45,055 bases of DNA from SIG588 sp045591985 (GTDB lineage Bacteria; Bacillota; Clostridia; Oscillospirales; Acutalibacteraceae). Both the position numbers and the translations under genes were made by a program. This document shows positions 16,628 to 24,845 of the stretch, piece after piece. Position 1 is the first letter of the stretch. Each line of letters starts with the position of its first letter. A model generated the notes under the pieces. That model had not been told where the DNA came from. It saw only the letters and a program-made list of their open reading frames with translations, and did not search any database. The stretch is taken from positions 1 to 45,055 of the forward strand of contig JAZNTV010000027.1 of the NCBI GenBank assembly GCA_045591985.1, in the 5' to 3' direction.

Positions 16628-17833
16628 TTAGGCGTTGGTATAATTGTCGAAATAGCCCTGGATCAGCACAACCGGTGTGCCTTTGTCGCCCGAACCGGAG
16701 GTCAGGTCGCACAGCGAACCGATCAGATCGGTCAAACGACGGGGCGTCGTGCCTTCCGAAGTCATATCACCGACAAGATCGGATTTCTTTTCGCGGATCT
16801 TCTGTGCGATGGCTTCTTTCAGCGCCTCACCCGACAGGGTGGCAAAATCGTTATCGGCCAAATACTTCAGCTTGAGTTCGTTCGGGGTACCTTCCAAACC
16901 GTCCGTATAAGCGGGAGATACACACGGGTCGGCGAGTTCCCAAATCTTACCCACCGGATCCTTAAAAGCACCGTCGCCGTACACCATCACTTCGATGCAC
17001 TTGCCGGTCGCTTCCAGCAGACGCTTTTGGATCTCTTCCACCAAACCGCGGCATTCACGCGGGAACAGTTTGACAGAGTCTTCCGTCGCCTTGTTCGAGC
17101 CAAGCAGACCAAAACGCTCGTTACAGCCGCTGCCGTTCACGGGAGCAGAGAGGATTTCATCCAAGCCGAACACCTTTTCGGCACCCGCCGCACGGAGCAG
17201 ACGTTTGGTGCGCACACGGGTGTGGATATCACAGGGGAGTACGTTTTTGGTATAGTTCAGGATCGCGCGGGGATCGTTCGCAAACACGATCTCGCACTCG
17301 GCTCCCGCCGCACGGATAACCTCTTCATAGTAACCGACATAGTCGATATTGGTGAAGGGATGACGATTGTCGCCGAACAGTTCACGATAGCGGGGAAGAT
17401 CCAATACGTCGCTGTAGGGGTTGATGCCGGCTTCGTCCAACTGATCGAGCGACACGAGTTCGTTACCCACCTCATCGGAGGGATAACTCAGCATCAACAC
17501 GACTTTCTTCACGCCCATGGCAATGCCTTTAAGACAAATAGCAAAACGGTTGCGGGAGAGGATCGGGAAGATCACACCCACCGTGGCATCGGCGCCGAAT
17601 TTCGCTTTCACATCGTCTGCGATATCCTGCACCGAAGCATAGTTGCCTTGGGCGCGCGCCACGATGGATTCGGTCATCGCCACCACATCACGGTCACGCA
17701 ACGCAAAGCCTTCGCTTTCGGCGGCTTCCAACACCGAAGCAGTTACGATGGCCGCAAGATCATCCCCTTCACGAATAATGGGGCAACGCACGCCGCGGGA
17801 TACCGTACCGATCTTTCTTTCCATACGATTCAC
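16628..17833 (-). CDS. Coenzyme F420-0:L-glutamate ligase-like protein
   Basis: 401 residues, soluble. Similar to the F420 ligase (CofE) fold found in clostridia: an N-terminal beta segment (GTVSRGVRCPIIREGDDL), DRDVVAMTESIVARAQGN near residue 48, and the long C-terminal half with MVYGDGAFKDPVGKIWELADP and VVLIQGYFDNY. Clostridia generally do not make F420, so this branch probably ligates glutamate or another amino acid to a different acceptor. The true substrate is not known. The start is GTG 17833 or ATG 17824; GGAAAGG lies 3 or 12 bases upstream respectively, so it is unresolved. Monocistronic, with its own promoter and terminator. Confidence 0.8.
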   Translation of the reverse strand: MNRMERKIGTVSRGVRCPIIREGDDLAAIVTASVLEAAESEGFALRDRDVVAMTESIVARAQGNYASVQDIADDVKAKFGADATVGVIFPILSRNRFAICLKGIAMGVKKVVLMLSYPSDEVGNELVSLDQLDEAGINPYSDVLDLPRYRELFGDNRHPFTNIDYVGYYEEVIRAAGAECEIVFANDPRAILNYTKNVLPCDIHTRVRTKRLLRAAGAEKVFGLDEILSAPVNGSGCNERFGLLGSNKATEDSVKLFPRECRGLVEEIQKRLLEATGKCIEVMVYGDGAFKDPVGKIWELADPCVSPAYTDGLEGTPNELKLKYLADNDFATLSGEALKEAIAQKIREKKSDLVGDMTSEGTTPRRLTDLIGSLCDLTSGSGDKGTPVVLIQGYFDNYTNA

Positions 17834-17889
17834 AAACCTTTCCGTTATTACAAAAATCCCTTTGTTACAAAAAGTTCCTTAACAGTAGT

Positions 17890-17918
17890 ATTATACGCAC
17901 TTTTCTATCGAATGTAAA
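17890..17918 (-). promoter_or_regulatory. Promoter of CofE-like gene
   Basis: On the minus strand TTTACA (17918-17913), 17 bases, TATAAT (17895-17890). Confidence 0.8.
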
Positions 17919-17991
17919 GATAATTTTCCAAAAAAATTCTCTCACCTTGAAAAAAACAATTTGTGTAAACCGCCGAAGTCGCGGACAAACC

Positions 17992-18021
17992 TTGACAGCG
18001 GCAAAAAGGAAGGAGTATAAT
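17992..18021 (+). promoter_or_regulatory. Promoter of ABC exporter pair
   Basis: TTGACA 17992-17997, 18 bases, TATAAT 18016-18021. AAAGGAGAGG follows near 18035 before ATG 18056. Confidence 0.85.
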
Positions 18022-18055
18022 TGTAGAAATATCCAAAGGAGAGGACCTCGTTTTT

Positions 18056-19801
18056 ATGTTTAAAACCATGATAAAAAGTCTGCGGGAATACAAACGTGCC
18101 TCCATCGCAACGCCGCTTTTGGTCAGTTGCGAGGTGGTTCTCGAATGTATCATTCCGTTTTTGATCGCGGATTTGGTGAATGCGGTCAAGGCGGGTGCAC
18201 CGATGTCCACGTTGTGGACGTATGGCGGTATTCTCACGGCAATGGCCTTGCTGTCTCTGCTGTTCGGCACGTGGGCCGGTTTCACCTGCGCCACCGCCTC
18301 ATGCGGCTTGGCACGCAACCTGCGACACGACCTGTTCCACAGTGTACAAGGCTATTCTTTTGAAAACATCGATCGCTTTATGACCTCGTCTCTGGTTACG
18401 CGTATGACCACCGACGTAAGCAATGTGCAGATGGCGTACATGATGATCATCCGCCTGGCGATCCGCTCACCGCTGATGCTGATCTTCGCCTTTTTCATGG
18501 CTTTCCGTATGGGCGGACGTATGGCCTGGATCTTCCTGTTTGTCATCCCCGTTCTCGGCACGGGTCTGTTCCTGGTGGCGCGCAGCGCCATGCCGCTGTT
18601 CCGCCGCGTATTCAAGAAATACGACAATCTGAATGGCTCGATCCAGGAAAACATCAAAGGCATGCGCGTCGTCAAATCTTTTGTGCGGGAAGAATATGAA
18701 CAAAAGAAATTCGACCGCACCGCCGAAGAAGTGTGTGCCGACTTTACCCGTGCGGAACGCATTGTGGTGTTGAACAACCCGCTGATGCAGTTTTGCCTGT
18801 ATGCCGTGATGGTGTTCACCCTCTCCTACGGCTCCTACACCGTCATCACCACCCAAGGGTTAGCGCTCGACGTGGGACAACTTTCCGCCCTTTTGACATA
18901 CGGTTTTATGATGCTGTCAAGCCTGATGATGCTGTCGATGGTGTTTGTCATGATCACCCTCGCGGGCGAGTCGGCCAAACGTATTGCCGAAGTGTTGAAC
19001 GAGGAAAGCACCTTGAAAAGCCCCGAAAACGCCGTTGCCGCGGTGGCGGACGGCTCCGTCGTCTTCGACGGCGTAACGTTCAAATACTCACAAAAAGCCA
19101 AGCGTCCCGTGCTCGAAAACATCGATCTCACCATTCACTCGGGCGAAACCATCGGTATCATCGGCGGTACCGGCTCCTCCAAATCTTCGCTGATCCAGCT
19201 CATCTCCCGCCTTTACGACGTCACCGACGGGTCGGTGCGGGTCGGCGGTGTGGACGTGCGGGAATACGATCTCGACACCTTGCGCAATGCGGTGGCGGTC
19301 GTGCTGCAAAAAAACATGCTGTTCTCCGGCACCATCAAAGAAAACCTGCGTTGGGGGAATCCCGACGCCACCGATGAAGAGTTGATCGAAGCGTGCAAAC
19401 TCGCCTGTGCCGACGAATTCGTGCAATCCTTCCCCGACGGATACGACACCTATATCGAGCAAGGCGGCAGCAATGTATCGGGCGGCCAGAAACAACGTTT
19501 GTGCATTGCCCGTGCGCTGCTCAAAAAGCCGAAAATCCTCATTTTGGATGACTCCACAAGTGCAGTGGATACCAAGACAGATGCCCACATGCGTCGTGCA
19601 ATGCGGGAATTCATCCCCTCCACTACCAAGATCATCATCGCCCAGCGTACCGCCTCGGTGGAGGATGCCGATCGCATTTTGGTCATGGACGGCGGCCGCA
19701 TCGTGGCGGTGGGCACCCACCGAGAACTGATGGCCTCTTGCGATATCTACCGTGAGATCTATCATTCGCAAAACACGGCAGGAAAGGAGGCGGCGGAATG
19801 A
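18056..19801 (+). CDS. ABC exporter half, degenerate ATP-site subunit
   Basis: 581 residues: six-helix ABC exporter membrane domain (1-320) fused to an ATPase domain. Walker A is GIIGGTGSSKSSL near residue 365 and the signature NVSGGQKQRL is intact. Walker B reads ILILDDSTSAVD, with aspartate in place of the catalytic glutamate, and the H-loop reads IIIAQRTASVED, with glutamine in place of histidine. So this subunit supplies the non-hydrolytic site of a heterodimeric multidrug or lipid exporter (TM287/288, BmrCD type). Its stop overlaps the partner's ATG (19798). Substrate unknown. Confidence 0.93.
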   Translation: MFKTMIKSLREYKRASIATPLLVSCEVVLECIIPFLIADLVNAVKAGAPMSTLWTYGGILTAMALLSLLFGTWAGFTCATASCGLARNLRHDLFHSVQGYSFENIDRFMTSSLVTRMTTDVSNVQMAYMMIIRLAIRSPLMLIFAFFMAFRMGGRMAWIFLFVIPVLGTGLFLVARSAMPLFRRVFKKYDNLNGSIQENIKGMRVVKSFVREEYEQKKFDRTAEEVCADFTRAERIVVLNNPLMQFCLYAVMVFTLSYGSYTVITTQGLALDVGQLSALLTYGFMMLSSLMMLSMVFVMITLAGESAKRIAEVLNEESTLKSPENAVAAVADGSVVFDGVTFKYSQKAKRPVLENIDLTIHSGETIGIIGGTGSSKSSLIQLISRLYDVTDGSVRVGGVDVREYDLDTLRNAVAVVLQKNMLFSGTIKENLRWGNPDATDEELIEACKLACADEFVQSFPDGYDTYIEQGGSNVSGGQKQRLCIARALLKKPKILILDDSTSAVDTKTDAHMRRAMREFIPSTTKIIIAQRTASVEDADRILVMDGGRIVAVGTHRELMASCDIYREIYHSQNTAGKEAAE

Positions 19802-21684
19802 AACCAAAAGCAAAAAAAGGCACCTTGCGCCGCCTTCTGCGCGAGATCCTCGCCTTCTACCCCGTGCTCATTCCCATAACGGTACTGTGTATCCTGTTCA
19901 GCGCGATCGTCAGTTCGGTGCCGTCGGTGTTTATGCAAAACGTCATCGCCCAGATCGAACAACACGCCGCCGACGGAAACTGGGCGGCAGCGCGCGGACC
20001 GATCCTTTCGATGGTAGGCTTGCTCGCCGTCTTCTATGTGCTCTCGCTTATCTCCTGTTTTGCCTATAACCAGTTGATGGCGATTATCACACAGGGCGTT
20101 CTTAAAAAGATGCGTGAGAAAATGTTCAACCGCATGCAGTGTTTGCCCATCAAGTTCTTCGATACCCACAATCACGGCGACGTGATGAGCCATTACACCA
20201 ACGATATCGACACCCTGCGTCAGCTGATCTCCCAAAGCCTTCCGCAGATGCTCATCTCGGGTGTAACGGTGTTGACCGTCTTCTGCATCATGCTGTACTT
20301 CTCCTTCCTGATGACCCTCGTGGTAGTCGTGGGTGTGGTGTGCATCACCTTCGCCGTGCGTAAGATCGGCGGCGGCTCGGCAAAATATTTTGTAAAGCAA
20401 CAGGCCTCACTCGGGCGTGTGGAAGGTTTCATCGAAGAGATGATGCACGGCCAGAAAGTGGTAAAAGTATTTTGCCACGAACAGGCAGCGGGCGAAGACT
20501 TCGACCGTTTAAACGACGAATTGTTCCGCGAATCCGAACGCGCCAACAAATATGCAAATATTTTGGGGCCCGTGCTCAATAACATCGGTAACATTTTGTA
20601 TGTTGTGGTAGCACTGGTGGGCGGCGCACTGATGCTCGGAAACGTAAACGCTGTCGGTTTTTCGGGGCTCGCCTTCGGTATCAGCATCGCAGTGCCGTTC
20701 CTCAACATGACCAAACAGTTTGCGGGGAATATCAACCAGGTATCGAACCAGATCAATTCCATCGTTATGGGTCTGGCGGGTGCCGACCGCATCTTCACCC
20801 TGATGGACGAATCCCCCGAAGAGGATAACGGCTACGTCACGTTGGTAAATGCCCGTGAGGAAAACGGCACGCTCACGGAATGTGCCGAGCGTACCGGTGT
20901 GTGGGCGTGGAAACATCCGCACGGCGACGGCACCGTCACCTATACCCGTGTGGAAGGCGACGTGCGTTTACACGACGTGGATTTCTCCTATGACGGGGAA
21001 AAAACGGTGCTGCATAACGTTTCGCTCTATGCGAAACCCGGTCAGAAAGTGGCGTTTGTCGGCGCCACCGGGGCCGGCAAGACCACCATCACCAACCTTC
21101 TCAATCGCTTTTATGATATTGCCGACGGCAAGATCCGTTACGACGGTATCAACATCAACAAAATCAAAAAATCCGATCTGCGCCGCTCGCTCGGCATTGT
21201 GTTGCAGGACACCAATCTGTTCTCGGGTACCGTGATGGATAATATCCGTTACGGCAAACTGGATGCGACCGACGAGGAATGCATAGCGGCAGCCAAACTT
21301 GCGGGGGCGGATGATTTCATCACCCGTTTGCCCGACGGTTACAACACCGCGCTGACCGAAAACGGCGCCAACCTTTCACAAGGACAGCGACAGTTGCTTT
21401 CGATTGCGCGCGCGGCGGTAGCCGACCCGCCCGTTATGATTTTGGATGAGGCGACCTCCTCCATCGATACCCGCACCGAAGCGATCGTGCAACGGGGTAT
21501 GGATGCGCTGATGGAAGGTCGCACGGTGTTTGTGATCGCCCACCGCCTCTCCACCGTTAAAAATTCCAACGTCATTTTGGTGCTCGACCACGGTCGCGTG
21601 ATCGAACGCGGCGACCATGACGACTTGATCGCTCAAAAAGGGCAGTATTATCAGCTGTATACCGGCGCTTTCGAATTGGAATGA
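19798..21684 (+). CDS. ABC exporter half, catalytic subunit
   Basis: 628 residues: six-helix membrane domain, then an ATPase domain with an extra insert before it (about residues 335-395, VTLVNAREENGTLTECAE to TYTRVEGDV) that is common in the larger partner of these pairs. Walker A GATGAGKTTITNL, Walker B MILDEATSSID and H-loop FVIAHRLSTVKN are canonical, but the signature is LSQGQRQLLSIARA with glutamine for the first glycine. Combined with the upstream subunit this gives one competent and one degenerate site. AAGGAGG precedes ATG 19798, which overlaps the previous stop. A terminator follows at 21691. Confidence 0.94.
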   Translation: MKPKAKKGTLRRLLREILAFYPVLIPITVLCILFSAIVSSVPSVFMQNVIAQIEQHAADGNWAAARGPILSMVGLLAVFYVLSLISCFAYNQLMAIITQGVLKKMREKMFNRMQCLPIKFFDTHNHGDVMSHYTNDIDTLRQLISQSLPQMLISGVTVLTVFCIMLYFSFLMTLVVVVGVVCITFAVRKIGGGSAKYFVKQQASLGRVEGFIEEMMHGQKVVKVFCHEQAAGEDFDRLNDELFRESERANKYANILGPVLNNIGNILYVVVALVGGALMLGNVNAVGFSGLAFGISIAVPFLNMTKQFAGNINQVSNQINSIVMGLAGADRIFTLMDESPEEDNGYVTLVNAREENGTLTECAERTGVWAWKHPHGDGTVTYTRVEGDVRLHDVDFSYDGEKTVLHNVSLYAKPGQKVAFVGATGAGKTTITNLLNRFYDIADGKIRYDGININKIKKSDLRRSLGIVLQDTNLFSGTVMDNIRYGKLDATDEECIAAAKLAGADDFITRLPDGYNTALTENGANLSQGQRQLLSIARAAVADPPVMILDEATSSIDTRTEAIVQRGMDALMEGRTVFVIAHRLSTVKNSNVILVLDHGRVIERGDHDDLIAQKGQYYQLYTGAFELE

Positions 21685-21690
21685 CCCCTC

Positions 21691-21721
21691 AACGCCCGAC
21701 CGCCAAGGTCGGGCGTTTTTT
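21691..21721 (+). terminator. Intrinsic terminator after ABC exporter
   Basis: AACGCCCGACC (21691-21701) pairs perfectly with GGTCGGGCGTT (21707-21717) around GCCAA, followed by TTTTTA. Confidence 0.93.
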
Positions 21722-21727
21722 ACGGGA

Positions 21728-21756
21728 TTGCTTTTTTGTAAAACTTGTGGTATACT
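21728..21756 (+). promoter_or_regulatory. Promoter of cobalamin-riboswitch operon
   Basis: TTGCTT 21728-21733, 17 bases, TATACT 21751-21756, with an extended -10 (TGG before the box). Confidence 0.8.
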
Positions 21757-21764
21757 CCTTGTGT

Positions 21765-21960
21765 TCGCGGTCGAGGAAGCAGGTGGAATTCCTGCACGAG
21801 CCCGTCGCCGTGAGGTGCTTTTTTCGCATCGTCTCACCCGTCGCCGCAGATGGGGACACGCCATTGGATCTTTCCGAGAAGGTCGACGCTGTTTGGCACC
21901 GAGTCGAAATACTCGCGCGGACAACACCCATCACAGCGTCGCGAGCGCCGACGGATGGGA
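21765..21960 (+). ncRNA. Cobalamin (B12) riboswitch
   Basis: The 5' part carries the conserved core GGTGGAATTCCTGCACGAG followed by CCCGTCGCC. The 3' part carries the B12-box-like hairpin GAGTCGAAATACTCGCGC near 21901. Between them are the expected side stems. An expression-platform hairpin, CCCATC (21927-21932) with GATGGG (21954-21959), ends 11 bases before the AAGGAG ribosome site at 21971, so control is probably at translation start. High B12 should shut off the downstream lipoprotein and ECF component. Recognised from motif memory; a covariance-model scan would settle the class. Confidence 0.85.
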
Positions 21961-21985
21961 AAACAACTATAAGGAGTTATGCACA

Positions 21986-22435
21986 ATGAACAAGACACGC
22001 AAACATTCTGTGTTGTCGTTCCTCCTGTGTGCGGTGCTGATTGCGGCTATGGCACTGAGCATGATGGGTTGTAACGAACAACCGAAAGACAACGGCGGAA
22101 ATACGACCGCCACGACGGTGAAAGATACGGTCACCACCACCGTCGCCAAGGTAACTTTCACTCTCACCGTAACCGACAAGGAAGGCAACAGTGAGACCTT
22201 CACCGTTGCAACCGACAAGGCGACCGTAGGAGACGCTCTGCTGGAAGAAGGTTTGATTGCCGGCGAAGAGAGCACGTACGGTCTGTACGTCAAAACGGTG
22301 AACGGCATCACTGCCGATTATGACACGGACGGTACCTACTGGGCGTTTTACATAAACGGTGAATATGCCTCAACGGGTGTCGATCAAACTACCGTGACCG
22401 AAGGCGCCGAATATGCGCTCAAGGTGGAAGGTTGA
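21986..22435 (+). CDS. DUF4430 (transcobalamin-like) lipoprotein
   Basis: 149 residues. A lipoprotein signal peptide ends in SMMGC (lipobox cysteine at about residue 30), so the mature protein is tethered outside the membrane. After a threonine-rich linker, one small beta domain (about residues 55-149) has the DUF4430 pattern: TVGDALLEEGLI, ESTYGLYVKTVNG and GTYWAFYINGEYASTGVDQT. DUF4430 is related to the C-terminal domain of eukaryotic transcobalamin/intrinsic factor. Under a B12 riboswitch and next to an ECF S component, it probably captures a corrinoid for uptake. ATG 21986 has AAGGAG at 21971; the stop overlaps the next ATG. Confidence 0.9.
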   Translation: MNKTRKHSVLSFLLCAVLIAAMALSMMGCNEQPKDNGGNTTATTVKDTVTTTVAKVTFTLTVTDKEGNSETFTVATDKATVGDALLEEGLIAGEESTYGLYVKTVNGITADYDTDGTYWAFYINGEYASTGVDQTTVTEGAEYALKVEG

Positions 22436-22947
22436 TGAAACTTACCGTGCGGGAAACCGCGCTCTTCGCGATGCTCGGATCCCTGATGTTCGTTTCCAAA
22501 AAAGTAATGGAATTTTTGCCCAACATTCACCTTGTCGGGATCTTGATCGTCGCCGTCACGGTGGTCTACCGAGCACGGGCGTTGTATCCGCTCTATCTCT
22601 ACGTTCTGTTGGACGGTCTGATGGCCGGTTTCGGAACATGGTGGGTCCCCTATCTTTACATCTGGACGGTGCTGTGGGGTGCGGTGATGTTACTGCCCCG
22701 TCGCCTGTCGCCGCGTATTGCCCCCTTCGTTTGGGGCGGTGTTTGCGGATTGCACGGGTTGCTGTTCGGGGTACTGTACGCCCCCGCACAAGCGCTGTTT
22801 TTCGGGCTGTCGTTTCAAGGCACGCTCACATGGATCGCGGCCGGCTTGCCGTTCGATGCGATTCACGGAGTCAGTAATTTGGTAGGCGGTGTGTTGCTGA
22901 TCTCTCCGTTGGTCACGTTACTGCGCCGTACTCGACCCGCTGAATAA
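22435..22947 (+). CDS. ECF transporter S component, probably for cobalamin
   Basis: 170 residues, about five to six membrane helices, no ATPase motifs: the substrate-binding S component of an energy-coupling-factor transporter. Family features include the N-terminal LTVRETALFAMLGSLMF and the C-terminal IAAGLPFDAIHGVSNLVGG. It would share the EcfAA'T module, encoded elsewhere, with other S components. The B12 riboswitch and the transcobalamin-like lipoprotein before it point to a corrinoid substrate; this is inference. ATG 22435 overlaps the upstream TGA and has AAGGTGG at 22421; a TTG three bases earlier is a less likely start. Confidence 0.88.
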   Translation: MKLTVRETALFAMLGSLMFVSKKVMEFLPNIHLVGILIVAVTVVYRARALYPLYLYVLLDGLMAGFGTWWVPYLYIWTVLWGAVMLLPRRLSPRIAPFVWGGVCGLHGLLFGVLYAPAQALFFGLSFQGTLTWIAAGLPFDAIHGVSNLVGGVLLISPLVTLLRRTRPAE

Positions 22948-22950
22948 ACA

Positions 22951-22997
22951 ACAAAAAGGGAGAAAATCGAACGATTTTCTCCCTTTTTGTTTTTTTC
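22951..22997. terminator. Bidirectional terminator, 19-bp stem
   Basis: Bases 22951-22969 and 22972-22990 are perfect complements (ACAAAAAGGGAGAAAATCG on the left) around AA, followed by TTTTTTT. It serves the ECF operon and the convergent small membrane protein gene at 23000. Confidence 0.92.
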
Positions 22998-22999
22998 GA

Positions 23000-23167
23000 T
23001 TACTCCGCAATCTCTTCGTTGCACTCGTCGCACACATCATCCCACGAGCAGCAATCATCTTCGGTCAATGCATCGCGCTTTTTCTTTTCGCGCACCCAAA
23101 GAAGCACAGCCGTACCTGCAGCGGCCAACACAGCCAACACGATCAACAGTTTCCATACGATTTTCAT
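23000..23167 (-). CDS. Small membrane protein with acidic Cys tail
   Basis: 55 residues: one N-terminal membrane helix (IVWKLLIVLAVLAAAGTAVLLWV), a positive stop (REKKKRD), then an acidic cytoplasmic tail with three cysteines (DDCCSWDDVCDECNEE has four in all). ATG 23167 is preceded by GGAGGA at 23174-23179, and there is a consensus promoter at 23206-23234, so it is a real gene. I know no function. Cysteine spacing C-C-x5-C-x2-C could bind metal. Similar short one-helix proteins are frequent in Oscillospirales. Confidence 0.75.
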   Translation of the reverse strand: MKIVWKLLIVLAVLAAAGTAVLLWVREKKKRDALTEDDCCSWDDVCDECNEEIAE

Positions 23168-23205
23168 AGGAACATCCTCCTTCAACAATCTTTTCGCTTG
23201 GTTTC

Positions 23206-23234
23206 AGTATATCCCGAATTTTTCATAAAGTCAA
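23206..23234 (-). promoter_or_regulatory. Promoter of small membrane protein
   Basis: On the minus strand TTGACT (23234-23229), 17 bases, TATACT (23211-23206). Confidence 0.8.
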
Positions 23235-23336
23235 TATCTCCAATCGATTTTACAAGGATTTTACAAATAAAAATCCGCACTTTTTGCGAAAAACAGGAAT
23301 TTTTTGCTAAAATTTTACTTGCCAAGCGTTTCCGCC

Positions 23337-23368
23337 TTGACTTTTCGCACAACTTTCCGTATTATAAT
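23337..23368 (+). promoter_or_regulatory. Promoter of rnf operon
   Basis: TTGACT 23337-23342 with TATTAT 23360-23365 at 17-base spacing; a perfect TATAAT overlaps it at 23363-23368, at a less favourable 20-base spacing. Confidence 0.7.
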
Positions 23369-23374
23369 ACATAT

Positions 23375-23509
23375 ATATTCCCGTGGAAGGCGACGTCTCC
23401 CGATTTCGCGGCGACCGCCGCCCGCTTTCACCGCGCGAGTCTGTTTCCTCGCGCGCTTGTTATAAATTACCCTCTCCGCGTTACAGCGCTGTTTTAAGAA
23501 AGGAAGGAT
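23375..23509 (+). other. GC-rich structured 5' leader of rnf operon
   Basis: About 130 untranslated bases, much more GC-rich than the promoter before them. CGCGCGAG (23432-23439) and CTCGCGCG (23448-23455) form a perfect 8-bp hairpin, and GCGACG, GCGGCGACCGCCGC give further pairing choices around 23388-23425. No terminator is visible. It may regulate mRNA stability or start of translation; I do not recognise a known riboswitch class. Confidence 0.4.
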
Positions 23510-23515
23510 ATGCGC

Positions 23516-24832
23516 ATGAACATTCTGGATCTTCTGTTCGGCGAGCCGGGAGCGGCCGTGCCGCATCGCAAGGACACCCGTTACTGTGTGACCGCCAACA
23601 TGCCTGCGCCCGCCACCGTCACGTTAATGATGTCGCAACACATCGGCGCCCCCTGCAAACCCATTGTCGCGGTCGGCGACACGGTCACGGTCGGCCAATG
23701 CGTTGCCGACAGCGACCAGTTCGTATCCGCTCCCATTCACTCGCCCGTTTCGGGCAAAGTGAAGGCGATTTGCGGCCTTCGCCAATCCAACGGACAGATC
23801 GGACAGGCTTTAGTGATCGAAAATGACGGTGAAAACCGCGTTTTCGAAGGCATTGCGCCTCCCGAGGTGACCGACAAAGAGTCCTTCCTTAAGGCAGTTC
23901 GCCAATCCGGCCTGGTGGGTCTCGGCGGCGCGGGCTTCCCTACCCACATTAAGTTAAATCCGAAAAACATCGACGAGGTCGATACACTTGTCATCAACGC
24001 GGCGGAATGCGAACCGTATATCACCGCCGACTTCCGCGAGTGCATGGAAGCACCCAACGATATTTTGGATGGCATTGCCGCCGTAATGAAGTGGCTTGAT
24101 CTGGCACACACCATCATCGGTGTGGAAAGTAACAAACCGGACGCCATTGCGCTGTTGCGCAAGCACATCGCGGCGCGCAGGATGAAACACGTCTCGGTGA
24201 AGGTGTTGCCGTCGCGGTATCCGCAGGGTGCGGAAAAGATGTTGGTCAATACCTGCATGGGACGGCGCGTTCCCGACGGCGGTCTGCCGGCCGATATCGG
24301 TTGTGTTGTCCTGAACGTCACCTCGGTCGGTTTCTTGGCCCGCTATCTTAAAACCGGTATGCCGCTCATCTCGAAGCGTGTGACCGTGGCGGGCACCGGC
24401 GTGCAATTCCCGCAAAACGTGCGGGTTCCCATTGGTACCCCCATATCTGAAGTGTTGGATTTCTGCGGCGGTATGCACGAAGAGGCCACCCGCCTTCTGA
24501 TGGGCGGCCCGATGATGGGCATCGCACTTCCCGACGCCTCGTTGCCGGTCTTAAAACAAAACAACGCCTTCCTGGCTCTTACCGAAGAGGAATTACGGGC
24601 CCATCCGCAAAGCCCCTGTTTGCGGTGCGGACGTTGTGTGGCCGCCTGCCCGATGAAGCTGGTGCCCACCTCAATGGCCGATGCCTATGAGCGTGGGGAT
24701 CTGGAAGAACTCAAAAAACGACACATCATGTCGTGTATGGAATGCGGCACCTGTGCCTACACCTGCCCCGCGTTCCGTCCGTTAGTACAAAACTTCCGCA
24801 TGGCGAAATCCGCTTTGCGGGCGAAGAAGTAA
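23516..24832 (+). CDS. rnfC: Rnf complex subunit C (NADH-side)
   Basis: 438 residues, peripheral membrane subunit that takes electrons to or from NAD. The flavin/NAD-binding region includes GLGGAGFPTHIKL near residue 142 and NAAECEPYITAD near 162. Two [4Fe-4S] motifs follow: CLRCGRCVAACP and CMECGTCAYTCP (about residues 369 and 408). ATG 23516 is chosen over ATG 23510 because AGGAAGGA ends at 23508, only one base from the earlier ATG. First gene of an rnfCDGEAB operon, the order usual in clostridia. The complex oxidises reduced ferredoxin with NAD+ and exports Na+ or H+. Confidence 0.95.
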   Translation: MNILDLLFGEPGAAVPHRKDTRYCVTANMPAPATVTLMMSQHIGAPCKPIVAVGDTVTVGQCVADSDQFVSAPIHSPVSGKVKAICGLRQSNGQIGQALVIENDGENRVFEGIAPPEVTDKESFLKAVRQSGLVGLGGAGFPTHIKLNPKNIDEVDTLVINAAECEPYITADFRECMEAPNDILDGIAAVMKWLDLAHTIIGVESNKPDAIALLRKHIAARRMKHVSVKVLPSRYPQGAEKMLVNTCMGRRVPDGGLPADIGCVVLNVTSVGFLARYLKTGMPLISKRVTVAGTGVQFPQNVRVPIGTPISEVLDFCGGMHEEATRLLMGGPMMGIALPDASLPVLKQNNAFLALTEEELRAHPQSPCLRCGRCVAACPMKLVPTSMADAYERGDLEELKKRHIMSCMECGTCAYTCPAFRPLVQNFRMAKSALRAKK

Positions 24833-24845
24833 GGAGGTGCGCACC

